DNA of 53,116 bases from Candidatus Aegiribacteria sp. (GTDB lineage Bacteria > Fermentibacterota > Fermentibacteria > Fermentibacterales > JCC-6). Shown piece after piece: positions 34,365 through 43,383 of the stretch (the stretch's first letter is position 1; every line of letters starts with the position of its first letter). The DNA lies in the NCBI GenBank assembly GCA_030594645.1, contig JAUVEU010000015.1, positions 1 to 53,116 on the forward strand, in the 5' to 3' direction. The translations under genes and the position numbers were made by a program. The notes under the pieces were generated by a model. That model was not told the origin of the DNA and did not search any database. It worked only from the letters and a program-made list of their open reading frames with translations.

Positions 34365-36082
34365 TCGAACACTCCCGCCATCATGTTACTTCCTGAAAAT
34401 CGTCTTCCCAGAGCAAGTTCAGGTTCAATCGCGAGTATCCTTGTTACGATCAAGGAGAATACCGGCGCAGCCGAAGCGCTGCCCCATCTGTATTCGAAAT
34501 CAGGATCATCTATGAGTACAGAAACCACCAGGCTGGGGTTATCGGCCGGTATCATTCCGACGAAAGCGCTCAGATAATCACTTTCTCCACTCATTCGCTC
34601 AGCAGTTCCTGTTTTGCCGGCAACACTTACTCCGGCAACTGACGCAGAAGCTCCGGTTCCTTCCTCTATTACAGATCTGAAAGCACGCCTTACTGCTGCA
34701 GCAGTTTCGCGAGAGACAGGATGTGACCTTACGATTGATTTCTCATTCACCCATTGATTGCCACTCCATCTGGCGTCAAGAAGTCTCGGGTAGAAGAGTG
34801 TTCCTCCATTCGCAATCACGCAGTAGGCCAGAGTCAATTGAAGTGGCGTTACAGTTACTTCCTGCCCGATCGCTATCTGCGCTGCAGAAACTCCGGACCA
34901 TCCTGAAGATCCTGGGAAAGGTACGATACCTCGAGACTCTCCAGGATACTCAACCATAGTCAGCGATCCAAAACCGAATCGCCTGCAGTAGCTGCTCAAA
35001 GTTGTATCAGCTAGTAAACGTGAAAGCAGGATCGTCCCGACATTACTTGAGTTGATGATTACCTGTTCACCGGTGAGTATTCCGAATGTATGCGGATCGG
35101 AAATATTCTCTCCGGAGACAGTGATTCGCCCCTCGCTGCAATCAAAGGTATCATCGCAAGCAATAACACCCTCTTCAATGCATGCTGCATAAACAACAAG
35201 TTTAAAGGTAGAACCAGGCTCATGATAACCCTGAAAGCAGTGATTCATGGCAAGAGACCCATTTCCTGCCCGCACAGGTACACTTCCTGCAGCAAGGATT
35301 TCCCCGGATGAAGGATCAATGACAACAGCTGCTGCCCAGTCGCTGTTATACATTTCCATGGCGTTTTCAAGTTCCTCCATAACGATGGATTGAAATCTTG
35401 AATCGAGGGTGAGCATGATATCCTGCCCATCCACAACTGGGATATTGTCAGCTTCCGGATCCGTAAGATTGAATCTGCCTGCGGCACTCTTCTCAATGAA
35501 GAGTTTTCCATCTGTGCCCTGGAGAGTCGAATTGAACCAGCTTTCAACTCCCTCCGCGCTTTCCCGCGTATGTCTTCCTACAATTCCGGAAACTATATCA
35601 CCCAGCGGATAGGTTCTCTTCTGCTCGACATTTGCACTTACTCCGTTCGGCAAACCTTCGTTCATAAGACTGAAAGCTTCTTGAAAAGGAACATTTCCTG
35701 CAATAATCTGATTACCGGATTGCCTTTCGAGAGGCTGCCTTAAGCCAGGACGCACGTGCTCTCCAAGAATGGAAACGAGACTGTCTATGCTTGATTCTGC
35801 CCCTGCCGGTACTTCGGGCCAATAAACCTGAAAAGTAACAACAGCTCTGTTCCCTGCAAGAAGATATCCATTCCTGTCAAGGATTCTTCCTCTCCTTGCC
35901 TCTACATTTATCCGGGTGGTGTGCTGAAAGCGTGCCTCATTCAAGTAAAAGTCATGATGAACTATCTGGATGTTGATAAGCCTGCCCGTTATTACAAGAA
36001 AACCAATCAGGGCAAGAACCATCAGTATCTGCAAACGCGCAGAACGTCTATCAGGAGATATCTCACTGCTCCATACAGACAA
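34361..36082 (-). CDS. ftsI: FtsI / PBP3-like septal transpeptidase
   Basis: Crosslinks septal peptidoglycan in partnership with FtsW. After a short cytoplasmic part there is one membrane helix (about 17-36), a PBP dimerisation domain (RRGRILDRNGYLLA) and the transpeptidase domain with the three expected motifs: PGSTFKL (active Ser and Lys), SSN and KTGTAER. I see no PASTA repeat. The frame is open to 36169, but the likely start is the TTG at 36082, 8 nt after GGAGG, overlapping the ftsL end by 20 bp. This gives 573 residues, normal for FtsI. Confidence 0.92.
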   Translation of the reverse strand: MSVWSSEISPDRRSARLQILMVLALIGFLVITGRLINIQIVHHDFYLNEARFQHTTRINVEARRGRILDRNGYLLAGNRAVVTFQVYWPEVPAGAESSIDSLVSILGEHVRPGLRQPLERQSGNQIIAGNVPFQEAFSLMNEGLPNGVSANVEQKRTYPLGDIVSGIVGRHTRESAEGVESWFNSTLQGTDGKLFIEKSAAGRFNLTDPEADNIPVVDGQDIMLTLDSRFQSIVMEELENAMEMYNSDWAAAVVIDPSSGEILAAGSVPVRAGNGSLAMNHCFQGYHEPGSTFKLVVYAACIEEGVIACDDTFDCSEGRITVSGENISDPHTFGILTGEQVIINSSNVGTILLSRLLADTTLSSYCRRFGFGSLTMVEYPGESRGIVPFPGSSGWSGVSAAQIAIGQEVTVTPLQLTLAYCVIANGGTLFYPRLLDARWSGNQWVNEKSIVRSHPVSRETAAAVRRAFRSVIEEGTGASASVAGVSVAGKTGTAERMSGESDYLSAFVGMIPADNPSLVVSVLIDDPDFEYRWGSASAAPVFSLIVTRILAIEPELALGRRFSGSNMMAGVFE

Positions 36083-36377
36083 ACAGCTCACCTCCTTCTG
36101 TATCAGGCCCCAATTCAACAATCGAAAAATGTTCAAGGGAAATTGGAACCATACCCAGATCTGCGCCAATATCCTCTAGTCTTTCCGGATTAAGAAGCGA
36201 TGCTCTTTCAACAAGCAGTTCATCTCTTCTCCATCGCAGCTGGCGTCTGATTTCAGTAAGATTCTTGTGTCTCATTGAAAGTAGAAGCCTCCAGTTATAG
36301 ATCCCTGCTTCAAGAACAACCAGAAGAATAAACCCACTTGCGATTACGAGCAGAATCCTGCGAAAATTCTTATTCAT
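36063..36377 (-). CDS. ftsL: FtsL-like divisome protein
   Basis: A 104-residue bitopic protein with a short basic N-terminus (MNKNFRR), one membrane helix (about 8-26) and a helical, coiled-coil-like stretch (NLTEIRRQLRWRRDELLVERASLL), then the NPERLEDIGADLGM segment common to FtsL proteins. FtsL has low sequence conservation, so the call relies on this layout and on its place between rsmH and ftsI. The ATG overlaps the rsmH stop (ATGA). Confidence 0.82.
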   Translation of the reverse strand: MNKNFRRILLVIASGFILLVVLEAGIYNWRLLLSMRHKNLTEIRRQLRWRRDELLVERASLLNPERLEDIGADLGMVPISLEHFSIVELGPDTEGGELFVCMEQ

Positions 36378-37291
36378 AATCGAATTCCCATACGTAATCT
36401 TGCGGATCTTGCGCGAGAGTTCTCCCTGCGCTCATTTTCATCGGGAACAATCCACACAGGAGAGAATTGACTGTAGTATCCGGAATCCCTGAAAAGCAAC
36501 TTAATTTTCCTGTCCTCTAATGAATGAAAAGTAATGAAGGCGATACGCGCTCCGGATTCAGTCCAGGTGTGAAGATTGTCCAGAAGATTGTCCAGTTCTT
36601 CAAGTTCCCTGTTAACAGCTATTCTCAGAGCCTGGAAAACCCTTGAAAGAACCTTGACAGGGTTTCCGCGCACGCTTCCGCGAATGATTAAAGCCAGTTC
36701 CAGGGTCGAGTGAACAGGTCTTTCTTTTACTATGGCTTTCGCGATTCGTCTGCTTCTTCCTTCCTCACCGTAATTGTAGATGATATCAGCTATTTCACGC
36801 TCAGAGCACTTGTTCAGAATCTCATCAACAGTAACACCGGAGGAGCCGTCGAACCGCATATCCAGCGGCCCATCTGATCTGTATGAGAATCCTCTTGATG
36901 AGTCATCCAGTTGAATTGAAGAAAGCCCGAGATCGAATAGAGCACCGGACGCGTATGTAAAACCCATTTCACTCATAATAACCGGTATCTCCGTATAGCT
37001 GGCCTGCCTGACCGTTATACCTGAATCCTGATCGAATCTGCTTTTGAGTATTGATATCGCCACTGGATCACGATCCACTCCAAGCAGACTCATTTCAGGT
37101 AATGCTTCTGCAATAGCAGCCAGGTGACCGCCTGCGCCAGCAGTTCCGTCGACAAGCAATCCTTCTGTTCTTCCGCCAGAGAGAAAACTGATTACACTAT
37201 CGAGTAAAACCGGAACATGCATTCTTTTCTCATCCTCGCGGACATGATCGGAGCTGTACAGGTGGCTTCGGGCAGGCCTGTCTGCGCACAT
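36374..37291 (-). CDS. rsmH: 16S rRNA (cytosine-1402 N4) methyltransferase
   Basis: Methylates C1402 of 16S rRNA with S-adenosylmethionine. The core has HVPVLLDSVISFL, VDGTAGAGGHLAAIAE (SAM loop), LFDLGLSSIQLDDSSRGFSY and FITFHSLEDRKIK, all typical of RsmH. Family members usually begin at MHVPVLL, which would be 37222 here, but the ATG at 37291 has a much stronger AGGAGG site about 9 nt upstream. I therefore keep a 23-residue, charged N-terminal extension (305 residues in total), with 37222 as the alternative. It lies 37 bp after mraZ. Confidence 0.94.
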   Translation of the reverse strand: MCADRPARSHLYSSDHVREDEKRMHVPVLLDSVISFLSGGRTEGLLVDGTAGAGGHLAAIAEALPEMSLLGVDRDPVAISILKSRFDQDSGITVRQASYTEIPVIMSEMGFTYASGALFDLGLSSIQLDDSSRGFSYRSDGPLDMRFDGSSGVTVDEILNKCSEREIADIIYNYGEEGRSRRIAKAIVKERPVHSTLELALIIRGSVRGNPVKVLSRVFQALRIAVNRELEELDNLLDNLHTWTESGARIAFITFHSLEDRKIKLLFRDSGYYSQFSPVWIVPDENERRENSRARSARLRMGIRL

Positions 37292-37328
37292 TGAAACCGA
37301 CCTCCTGGTTCAAGGGAGTGATTCCAAA

Positions 37329-37769
37329 TCAGTAAATATCTATCTCAATTTCTTCAACTGCTTCTTCCAGAGAGGATACTTGCTCCTTTTCCCGCCCGGC
37401 ATAGCGCTCAGCAGACCAGAGTTCAATCGAATCGAGCAGACCCAAAAAAACCACTTCGTGAGTTACTCCTGCTATGTCAATAAGATCGGATGGAATTGTT
37501 ATTCTCCCCTGTCCATCGATATAAACCGGACGGATATACTGCGAGAATTCACGGATTATATCTCTGTGCTTCTTGATGTTTCTTGAAAGGGATGCGAGTC
37601 CATCCCTGACCTTCTGCCATTTTTCAGGCGGGTAAAGTATCAGGCTTCCTTCCATACCCTTCCCGATATATAGACCTTCCTTGGGTAATTGCCTGCGGAA
37701 CTGCGCCGGAACGCTTACCCTGCCCTTGTCATCAAGAGTGTGTATATGTTTCCCCGTGTATTCGCTCAT
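37329..37769 (-). CDS. mraZ: MraZ, transcriptional regulator of the dcw cluster
   Basis: A 146-residue SpoVT/AbrB-type DNA-binding protein. It has the two tandem AbrB-like repeats: HTLDDKGRVSVPAQFRRQL near the start and YIDGQGRITIPSDL in the middle. MraZ rings bind repeated TGGGN boxes in front of mraZ and repress the cluster in species studied; such boxes are present here (separate entry). GGAGG lies 7 nt before the ATG. The acidic C-terminal tail (EEAVEEIEIDIY) is longer than in some members. It is the first gene of the 14-gene dcw series. Confidence 0.95.
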   Translation of the reverse strand: MSEYTGKHIHTLDDKGRVSVPAQFRRQLPKEGLYIGKGMEGSLILYPPEKWQKVRDGLASLSRNIKKHRDIIREFSQYIRPVYIDGQGRITIPSDLIDIAGVTHEVVFLGLLDSIELWSAERYAGREKEQVSSLEEAVEEIEIDIY

Positions 37770-37787
37770 AAGGTATCCTCCAGCTCA

Positions 37788-37815
37788 ATTCTATCCCACA
37801 ATCTCCCACTGTCAA
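37788..37815 (-). promoter_or_regulatory. mraZ (dcw) promoter
   Basis: Minus-strand TTGACA (37810-37815), 16-bp spacer, TAGAAT (37788-37793). The predicted start is next to the Shine-Dalgarno site, so the leader is very short (about 12-16 nt). Two MraZ boxes fill the spacer. Confidence 0.75.
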
Positions 37816-37840
37816 CCCACCCTATGGGATAGTATCCCAC
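37794..37840 (-). promoter_or_regulatory. MraZ-binding boxes (four GTGGG repeats)
   Basis: On the minus strand GTGGGA, GTGGGT, GTGGGA and GTGGGA occur at 37835-37840, 37815-37820, 37804-37809 and 37794-37799. Spacings are 20, 11 and 10 bp, close to whole helix turns, as in known MraZ operators. A perfect TGGGATA-N-TATCCCA palindrome (37825-37839) overlaps the outer box. The rest of the gap to the Wzc-like gene (37841-38027) shows nothing else I recognise. Confidence 0.75.
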
Positions 37841-38027
37841 CGGCACAGAATCACATTTCCGTATGAACGTTGTTAGTTATTGATTGATACTATGTTACAC
37901 TGTCAGATAATTACACCGGGATAACTGGAAATACGAATCCGTATAAGGATAAGATTCAGTATCGCGATATTGGCGGACTATGAAACGGTTGATCTGTGGG
38001 ATAACACAAAGAGAATTTCTTACAAAT

Positions 38028-40274
38028 CTATTTAGTTGATGATGTGCGATTCTTCCTGGAAAGACCTTGAATCCGGCGTTTTGTTCTCTTCCTGGTTTCA
38101 TCGTCATAGTAGTAATGGTATCTGTAAGTGTAATATGTATAGGAAGTGTACATCTTCACGGGATCAAAACCGTTCAGCACCGCGCCTGCAAGGTATGCTG
38201 ATGTGCGTTTCAGTTTCATCCAGGAAGATTCAAGAACCTTACGGTCGATTTTCTTCGCTCCTACAACCATGAGGGTAGCGTCAACTTCAGTACTCAGGAG
38301 TATGGCATCTGTAACGACAGCAACAGGAGGACTGTCCAGAATAATCATATCGAAGGATTTCTTGAGTTCTGAAAGCAGTATTCTGCATTTCCTGCTTCCG
38401 AGAAGTTCGGAAGGGTTATGCGGAATGTAGCCACAGGTGAGAACGGAGAGGTTATCAAATGCAGTTTTCTGCACCGCATCCTCAACAGACGTGATTCCGG
38501 CTATTGCTTCGGAAACTCCAGGTTCCCTTGAAAGACTGAAAATATTATGAATCACCGGACGCCTGAGATCAGCATCGATCAGCAGAATCTTTGAACCGGT
38601 CTGGGCTATGGCAATTGCCAGATTTCCCGCAGTCGTTGATTTTCCCTCTCTCGGACCCGCGCTTGTCACAAGAAGAGAGCGGATATTCCTGTCAGTTCCG
38701 CTGAAACGGAGACTCGTCCTTAGATCTCTGTAGGCTTCACTTCCGGCCTGCCTTGGAGCTGTCATCATTATCAGCCCCTGTTTTCCGCTCCGGGCTACAG
38801 TTTCAGATCGGGGTATCTTAGGTATAACACCAACAACCGGAATATCAAGATTCTCAATATCCTCCGGGCTTTTCACCGTTGAATCGAGCTGCTCCTTCAG
38901 GAAAATGAAACCAATGCCAGCTGCAAGCCCCGCAAAAATACCCAGCATAAGGTTACGTCTGCTGTTCGGTTTGATCAAGCCTCCCGGCAGAGCCGTATCC
39001 ACAATGGTCACGTTACCCATCTGACCGGCTTCAGCTATTCTCACTTCCTCATACTTAGTACGGAGAAGAAGATATATCTGTTCGCTTACAGTTCTGTTTC
39101 GCTCAAGCCTAACAAGTGTAAGCTCCAGTTCGGGCAATACTGAGATGCTGTCTTCCAGATCATGTATCACGCTGCGGAGAACGGATTCCTTGATTCTTTC
39201 TGCTCTCAATTGCGATTCGATTGAAATCAGATCTGATACTATTCTCTGTACAGATCCTGCCGGATCATCAGGAAATTGGCTGTATGCAGCTTCTCCCAGC
39301 GCCTGCGTCAGGGCGGTTCTCCTTGCGGATATCTCATTATCAAGATTCTGTACAACCGCATCATCCTCGTTACCGCCCCTTGCCATAAGAGAAGCACGGG
39401 AAGCCTCAAGCGAAGCCAGATCACTTTCCAGCTGAGCAATGAAAGCACTGTTCACTCTTGCCAGATCATCCGCAAGTTCGAATCTTCCTGCCTCAAGCTG
39501 ATCCGCGAAGTAATCCCTCTGTGCCTGAAGAGCTCCCTGCTCAGTTCGAGATGTAGCGGCAGAAGTTTCAAACGAGGACAGACTGCTGACGATATGAGCA
39601 GTCTCCGAACTCAGACTTACAATACCGTGCTCTTCCTTGAATCTTGTCAGGGAATCTTCATCACTGGCCAGATCAACATCCATGATAGCGAGCTGCTCTG
39701 CCAGGAATTCCCTGACCATTGTATTCTCTCCGCGGGCTTCATTCAGGTTTCTCCTGTAGTACGTATGCACTATGAGATTAGCCATCGTTGCAGCAGCTGC
39801 CGGGGAATAACCTGTTGAAGATAGCACGAAGAAATCGGTATCCTTCATGACACTGACGGAACTGCTTCCCCGTACCATACCTATGAGTGCTGATCTAAGG
39901 TTGCTCTGAGGGGGATCAATCTCGCCAAAAAGAAGTGATACAAGGCTGTCAGAATAAGAGGAACGCATGATTGAATCAGCAACCAGTTCCGCCATGCTTC
40001 GGCTCTGAATGATCTGGATCTGATTGTTGCGCATGGGATCCATTTCATACCAGAAAACACTTGACATATTCAGAGTCTGAGACATCGTGTTGCGTGTATT
40101 GAAAATGAACGTAGCACTCGATCTGTAAACAGGCCTTGTTCTCTGAGTAACCCATATACTTGCCAGCACAGAAACAATCAGGAAAGCCAGCACAATCCAT
40201 TTATGACGGTAGAGCAGCCAGAGGTACTCACCGATTCTTATAGATTCCCGTTCGTCAGCTATTTCTGTATTCAT
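38028..40274 (-). CDS. Wzc-like polysaccharide co-polymerase and tyrosine autokinase
   Basis: Controls chain length and export of a surface polysaccharide from the inner membrane. The 748-residue protein has an N-terminal Wzz domain with membrane helix (WIVLAFLIVSVLASIW), a long coiled-coil periplasmic part (about 170-430), a second helix (about 440-462) and a bacterial tyrosine kinase domain. The kinase shows Walker A SAGPREGKSTTAGN, A' ILLIDADLRRP and B MIILDSPP. The C-terminal tail is tyrosine-rich: nine Tyr in about 15 residues (YTSYTYYTYRYHYYY), the expected autophosphorylation cluster. It is the last gene of the exopolysaccharide operon, overlapping the SLBB gene by 4 bp. Confidence 0.92.
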   Translation of the reverse strand: MNTEIADERESIRIGEYLWLLYRHKWIVLAFLIVSVLASIWVTQRTRPVYRSSATFIFNTRNTMSQTLNMSSVFWYEMDPMRNNQIQIIQSRSMAELVADSIMRSSYSDSLVSLLFGEIDPPQSNLRSALIGMVRGSSSVSVMKDTDFFVLSSTGYSPAAAATMANLIVHTYYRRNLNEARGENTMVREFLAEQLAIMDVDLASDEDSLTRFKEEHGIVSLSSETAHIVSSLSSFETSAATSRTEQGALQAQRDYFADQLEAGRFELADDLARVNSAFIAQLESDLASLEASRASLMARGGNEDDAVVQNLDNEISARRTALTQALGEAAYSQFPDDPAGSVQRIVSDLISIESQLRAERIKESVLRSVIHDLEDSISVLPELELTLVRLERNRTVSEQIYLLLRTKYEEVRIAEAGQMGNVTIVDTALPGGLIKPNSRRNLMLGIFAGLAAGIGFIFLKEQLDSTVKSPEDIENLDIPVVGVIPKIPRSETVARSGKQGLIMMTAPRQAGSEAYRDLRTSLRFSGTDRNIRSLLVTSAGPREGKSTTAGNLAIAIAQTGSKILLIDADLRRPVIHNIFSLSREPGVSEAIAGITSVEDAVQKTAFDNLSVLTCGYIPHNPSELLGSRKCRILLSELKKSFDMIILDSPPVAVVTDAILLSTEVDATLMVVGAKKIDRKVLESSWMKLKRTSAYLAGAVLNGFDPVKMYTSYTYYTYRYHYYYDDETRKRTKRRIQGLSRKNRTSSTK

Positions 40275-40699
40275 CTGTCAAATATTATCCATATAAGGTT
40301 AACAGCAACAACAATTTTGTAAGTGAAATCGATAGCTTCCTTCCACCATTCGTAGCTCCTCGTGCGAAGATAAATTGTTGCTCCGGGATGAAGGTCAGGT
40401 ACCGGGTCTCCTTCAGCATCAAGAAAATTGTGCAGATCGTACTCTATTTCAAAGTCTTCGTAGACTATGCTCACGTCACCCAGGCTGGCCTGCTGTGTTG
40501 GTCCGCCTGCTGCGGATATGCCGGCAATTAAATCAGCTTCAACCGGAACAAGATAAGTACCGGGATTTCTAACCTCACCCCAGACATGAATACTCATGAG
40601 AATCTCATCGGTTTCCACTCCGGGTACGGTGTATCCTTCCAGACCGGAAGCAGATGCTGTGAATACGGCAAGAACCAGCGTTATGGAAGCAATTCTCAT
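40271..40699 (-). CDS. SLBB-domain protein, truncated polysaccharide-export type
   Basis: A 142-residue protein with a signal-like start (MRIASITLVLAVFTASASG), one SLBB beta-grasp domain (about 35-110; VWGEVRNPGTYLVPVEADLIAGISAAGG is typical) and a C-terminal hydrophobic helix (about 122-138). Wza-type export proteins have an N-terminal Poly_export domain and two or more SLBB domains; here the Poly_export part is missing. It may be an adapter that works with a separate outer-membrane channel. It overlaps both neighbours by 4 bp. Confidence 0.78.
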   Translation of the reverse strand: MRIASITLVLAVFTASASGLEGYTVPGVETDEILMSIHVWGEVRNPGTYLVPVEADLIAGISAAGGPTQQASLGDVSIVYEDFEIEYDLHNFLDAEGDPVPDLHPGATIYLRTRSYEWWKEAIDFTYKIVVAVNLIWIIFDR

Positions 40700-42009
40700 G
40701 CTTTAACCACTTTCTCCATTCCTGTGGTTATTCCAGCGCAGGCATTCCTGGTATCAATAACCAGTGAGGAACAATCAACGATCCACTGGTAATCGTAACA
40801 TGAATGATTGGTAATGACAACAGCACAATCGTATTTACGAAGGTTCTCTTCTGTCAACTCAACCGAGATTGGTCTTCTATGAGTCTGTCTGGTAGCCCCG
40901 ATGCGGGTGACGAAAGGATCGTTGTAATCCACACTCGCTCCAAGTTCAAGGAGTTCGTCCATGACCTTGAGCGCCGGAGTTTCTCTAATATCATCGATAT
41001 CAGGTTTATAAGCCATTCCAAGAATAAGAATACTGCTTCCGTTTACGCTTTTCTGCTTTGAGTTCAGTGATCTTGATATTACAGATACTACAAAGTCAGG
41101 CATGGCGGTATTGATCTCTCCCGCCAGTTCTATGAACCGGGTGGGCATTCCGAATTGGTGGGCCTTCCATGTAAGATAGAACGGATCGATGGGAATACAG
41201 TGACCGCCAAGCCCCGGACCAGGGTAGAACGGTGTATAACCAAAGGGTTTTGTCGACGCGGCTTCTATTACTTCCCAGATATCCACATTCATTCTGGAAG
41301 CCAGCATCTTAAGTTCGTTCACAAGAGCAATATTGACTGCTCTATAGGTATTCTCAGTGATTTTCGCCATCTCAGCAACCTCAGGAGAACTGACGGTGAC
41401 AACTTTGTCAACGGCAAATGAATAAACCTTTTCCGCTGCTTCAGCTCCCTCGGCAGTAAGTGCGCCAACAAGTTTCGGGATAGTTCTGGTCGTGTGTATC
41501 TTGTTGCCGGGGTCTTCTCTTTCAGGTGAAAAGGCTACAAAAAAGTCCACTCCGGCTTTCATACCGGTCTCTTCAAGAATTGGTACAAGCTTCTCGCGGG
41601 TTGTTCCAGGATATGTTGTGGATTCAAGAACTACCAGCTGACCGGGTTGAAGATTTCCAGCAACTTCTTTTCCGGTCATGATCACATAACTAAGATCCGG
41701 TTCTCTGGATTCACCAAGCGGGGTCGGGACACAGATTATTATGGCGTCAGCATCCTTCATGCCCGAATAATCAGTAGTACAATTCAGTCTGCCCGTTTCA
41801 ACCGCTTCGGCTATCCTCTCTGAAGAAATTGTCTTAAGGTAACTTTTTCCCTCTTTGATGAAGCGGGGTTTTTCAGGATCTATATCGATACCGGTGACAC
41901 TGCATCCGCCTTTTACGAATTCAAGTGCAAGTGGAAGGCCAACGTACCCCAGACCGATGATTGCAATTGAAGGGTACTTACGATCTTTCATCCTGTCAGC
42001 AAATCTCAT
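40696..42009 (-). CDS. Nucleotide-sugar 6-dehydrogenase, UDP-GlcNAc/ManNAc type (WbpA/WecC-like)
   Basis: Oxidises C6 of a UDP-amino sugar to a uronic acid, with two NAD+ per turn. The 437-residue protein has the NAD loop IAIIGLGYVGLPLA, CVPTPLGE, LESTTYPGTT, and the active-site Cys in GPGLGGHCIPIDPFYLTWKA, a form typical of UDP-GlcNAc or UDP-ManNAc dehydrogenases rather than UDP-glucose dehydrogenase. The exact substrate is not certain. It overlaps ugd upstream and the SLBB gene downstream by 4 bp each. Confidence 0.85.
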   Translation of the reverse strand: MRFADRMKDRKYPSIAIIGLGYVGLPLALEFVKGGCSVTGIDIDPEKPRFIKEGKSYLKTISSERIAEAVETGRLNCTTDYSGMKDADAIIICVPTPLGESREPDLSYVIMTGKEVAGNLQPGQLVVLESTTYPGTTREKLVPILEETGMKAGVDFFVAFSPEREDPGNKIHTTRTIPKLVGALTAEGAEAAEKVYSFAVDKVVTVSSPEVAEMAKITENTYRAVNIALVNELKMLASRMNVDIWEVIEAASTKPFGYTPFYPGPGLGGHCIPIDPFYLTWKAHQFGMPTRFIELAGEINTAMPDFVVSVISRSLNSKQKSVNGSSILILGMAYKPDIDDIRETPALKVMDELLELGASVDYNDPFVTRIGATRQTHRRPISVELTEENLRKYDCAVVITNHSCYDYQWIVDCSSLVIDTRNACAGITTGMEKVVKA

Positions 42010-43310
42010 ACATTTCTCCCAATTCCGTAATAGGAAAACCCTAAATCAGCCAGCTTCAAGGGATTGAAAACATTCCTGCCGTCAAATATAACCGGCTGAT
42101 TCATTATATCCATCATTCTCTTAAAATCAGGTTCCCTGAATTCAGTCCACTCTGTTACAAGAACCAATGCGTCAACTCCTGCTACAGCGTCATACGTGGA
42201 AGATGCGAACCTGACAGAATCACCAAGAACCCGTTCCGCGTTGTCCATTGCCTGAGGGTCGTATGCAACAACATTCGCCCCCTTATCAAGTAGGCCTTGC
42301 ATCACTATCAAAGAAGGAGCATCGCGGATATCATCAGTATTCGGTTTAAAGGAAATACCCCATATTCCTATAGTCAATCCGGAAAGATCCTCCCCGAAAT
42401 GATCAACTACTTTATGGACAAGCAACTTTTTCTGAGCCTGATTTACTTCCGTTACAGCTTTGAGTACCTTTAATTCATGACCATGCTCAATTGCCGTTTT
42501 CTGCAGCGCGCGAATGTCTTTCGGGAAACAGGACCCACCGAATCCAGCACCGGGGAAAAGGAAGCTGTATCCAATTCGTGTATCTGATCCGATGCCGATC
42601 CTGATATCGTTGACATCAGCTCCTACCGTTCCGCACATGTTGGCTATCTCGTTCATGAAGGAAATCCTTGTTGCGAGAAGACTGTTTGCCACGTATTTGG
42701 TCATCTCAGCACTCCTGTTACTCATAACAAGAATAGGATTGTTCGTTCTGACAAATGGCGAATACAACTCACGCATTGTCTCAGCCACGGAAGCAGAATC
42801 AGTACCGATAACCACGCGGTCAGGTTTCATGAAATCATCAATCGCAGAACCCTCCTTGAGGAATTCAGGATTGCTCACAATACTGACTTCATGAGATGTA
42901 TTTTTTTGAATCTGTTCCTTTACACGGTCTGCTGTGCCGACTGGAACAGTACTCTTGTTAACAACAATTTTAGGGCCATCCATATGTTCTGCTATATCCG
43001 AAGCAACGGCAAGTACATGCTGGAGATCCGCAGATCCGTCTTCACCCGGCGGTGTACCCACCGCAATGAAGATTATTGAACTTTCCCTTATGGCGGGTCC
43101 TATATCAGTCGTGAAGGTAAGCCGATTCTCAGCAGTATTTCGCTTTATCATCGCTTCAAGACCAGGCTCGTAAATGGGGATTATGCTGTTATTCAGGTTG
43201 TTGATCTTTTTCTCGTCCTTATCAACACAAATTACATCGTTTCCCATCTCGGAAAGACAGGTGGCCGCAACCAGCCCGACGTAACCACTTCCTACTACCG
43301 CAATATGCAT
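42006..43310 (-). CDS. ugd: UDP-glucose 6-dehydrogenase
   Basis: Makes UDP-glucuronate for polysaccharide synthesis. The 434-residue protein has HIAVVGSGYVGLVAATCLSEMG, AVGTPPGEDGSAD, NKSTVPVGTAD and the active-site Cys in FPGAGFGGSCFPKDIRAL, all typical of the UDP-glucose branch. GGAGG lies 4 nt before the ATG. It is first in the four-gene exopolysaccharide operon and lies 73 bp after selB with its own candidate promoter. Confidence 0.9.
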   Translation of the reverse strand: MHIAVVGSGYVGLVAATCLSEMGNDVICVDKDEKKINNLNNSIIPIYEPGLEAMIKRNTAENRLTFTTDIGPAIRESSIIFIAVGTPPGEDGSADLQHVLAVASDIAEHMDGPKIVVNKSTVPVGTADRVKEQIQKNTSHEVSIVSNPEFLKEGSAIDDFMKPDRVVIGTDSASVAETMRELYSPFVRTNNPILVMSNRSAEMTKYVANSLLATRISFMNEIANMCGTVGADVNDIRIGIGSDTRIGYSFLFPGAGFGGSCFPKDIRALQKTAIEHGHELKVLKAVTEVNQAQKKLLVHKVVDHFGEDLSGLTIGIWGISFKPNTDDIRDAPSLIVMQGLLDKGANVVAYDPQAMDNAERVLGDSVRFASSTYDAVAGVDALVLVTEWTEFREPDFKRMMDIMNQPVIFDGRNVFNPLKLADLGFSYYGIGRNV

Positions 43311-43345
43311 ACTACCTCCAGATAGTTATATGTAAGAGAATGGGA

Positions 43346-43374
43346 AGCATAAGAAGAACATTGATTATTGTAAA
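43346..43374 (-). promoter_or_regulatory. Possible promoter of the exopolysaccharide operon
   Basis: Minus-strand TTTACA (43369-43374), 17-bp spacer, TATGCT (43346-43351), 36 bp before the ugd ATG. Confidence 0.45.
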
Positions 43375-43383
43375 CTACTGTGA

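Noticed and set aside
37825-37839. Palindrome as a terminator for the exopolysaccharide operon
   Set aside because: The stem is short, lacks a U-run and overlaps an MraZ box, so an operator role is likelier.
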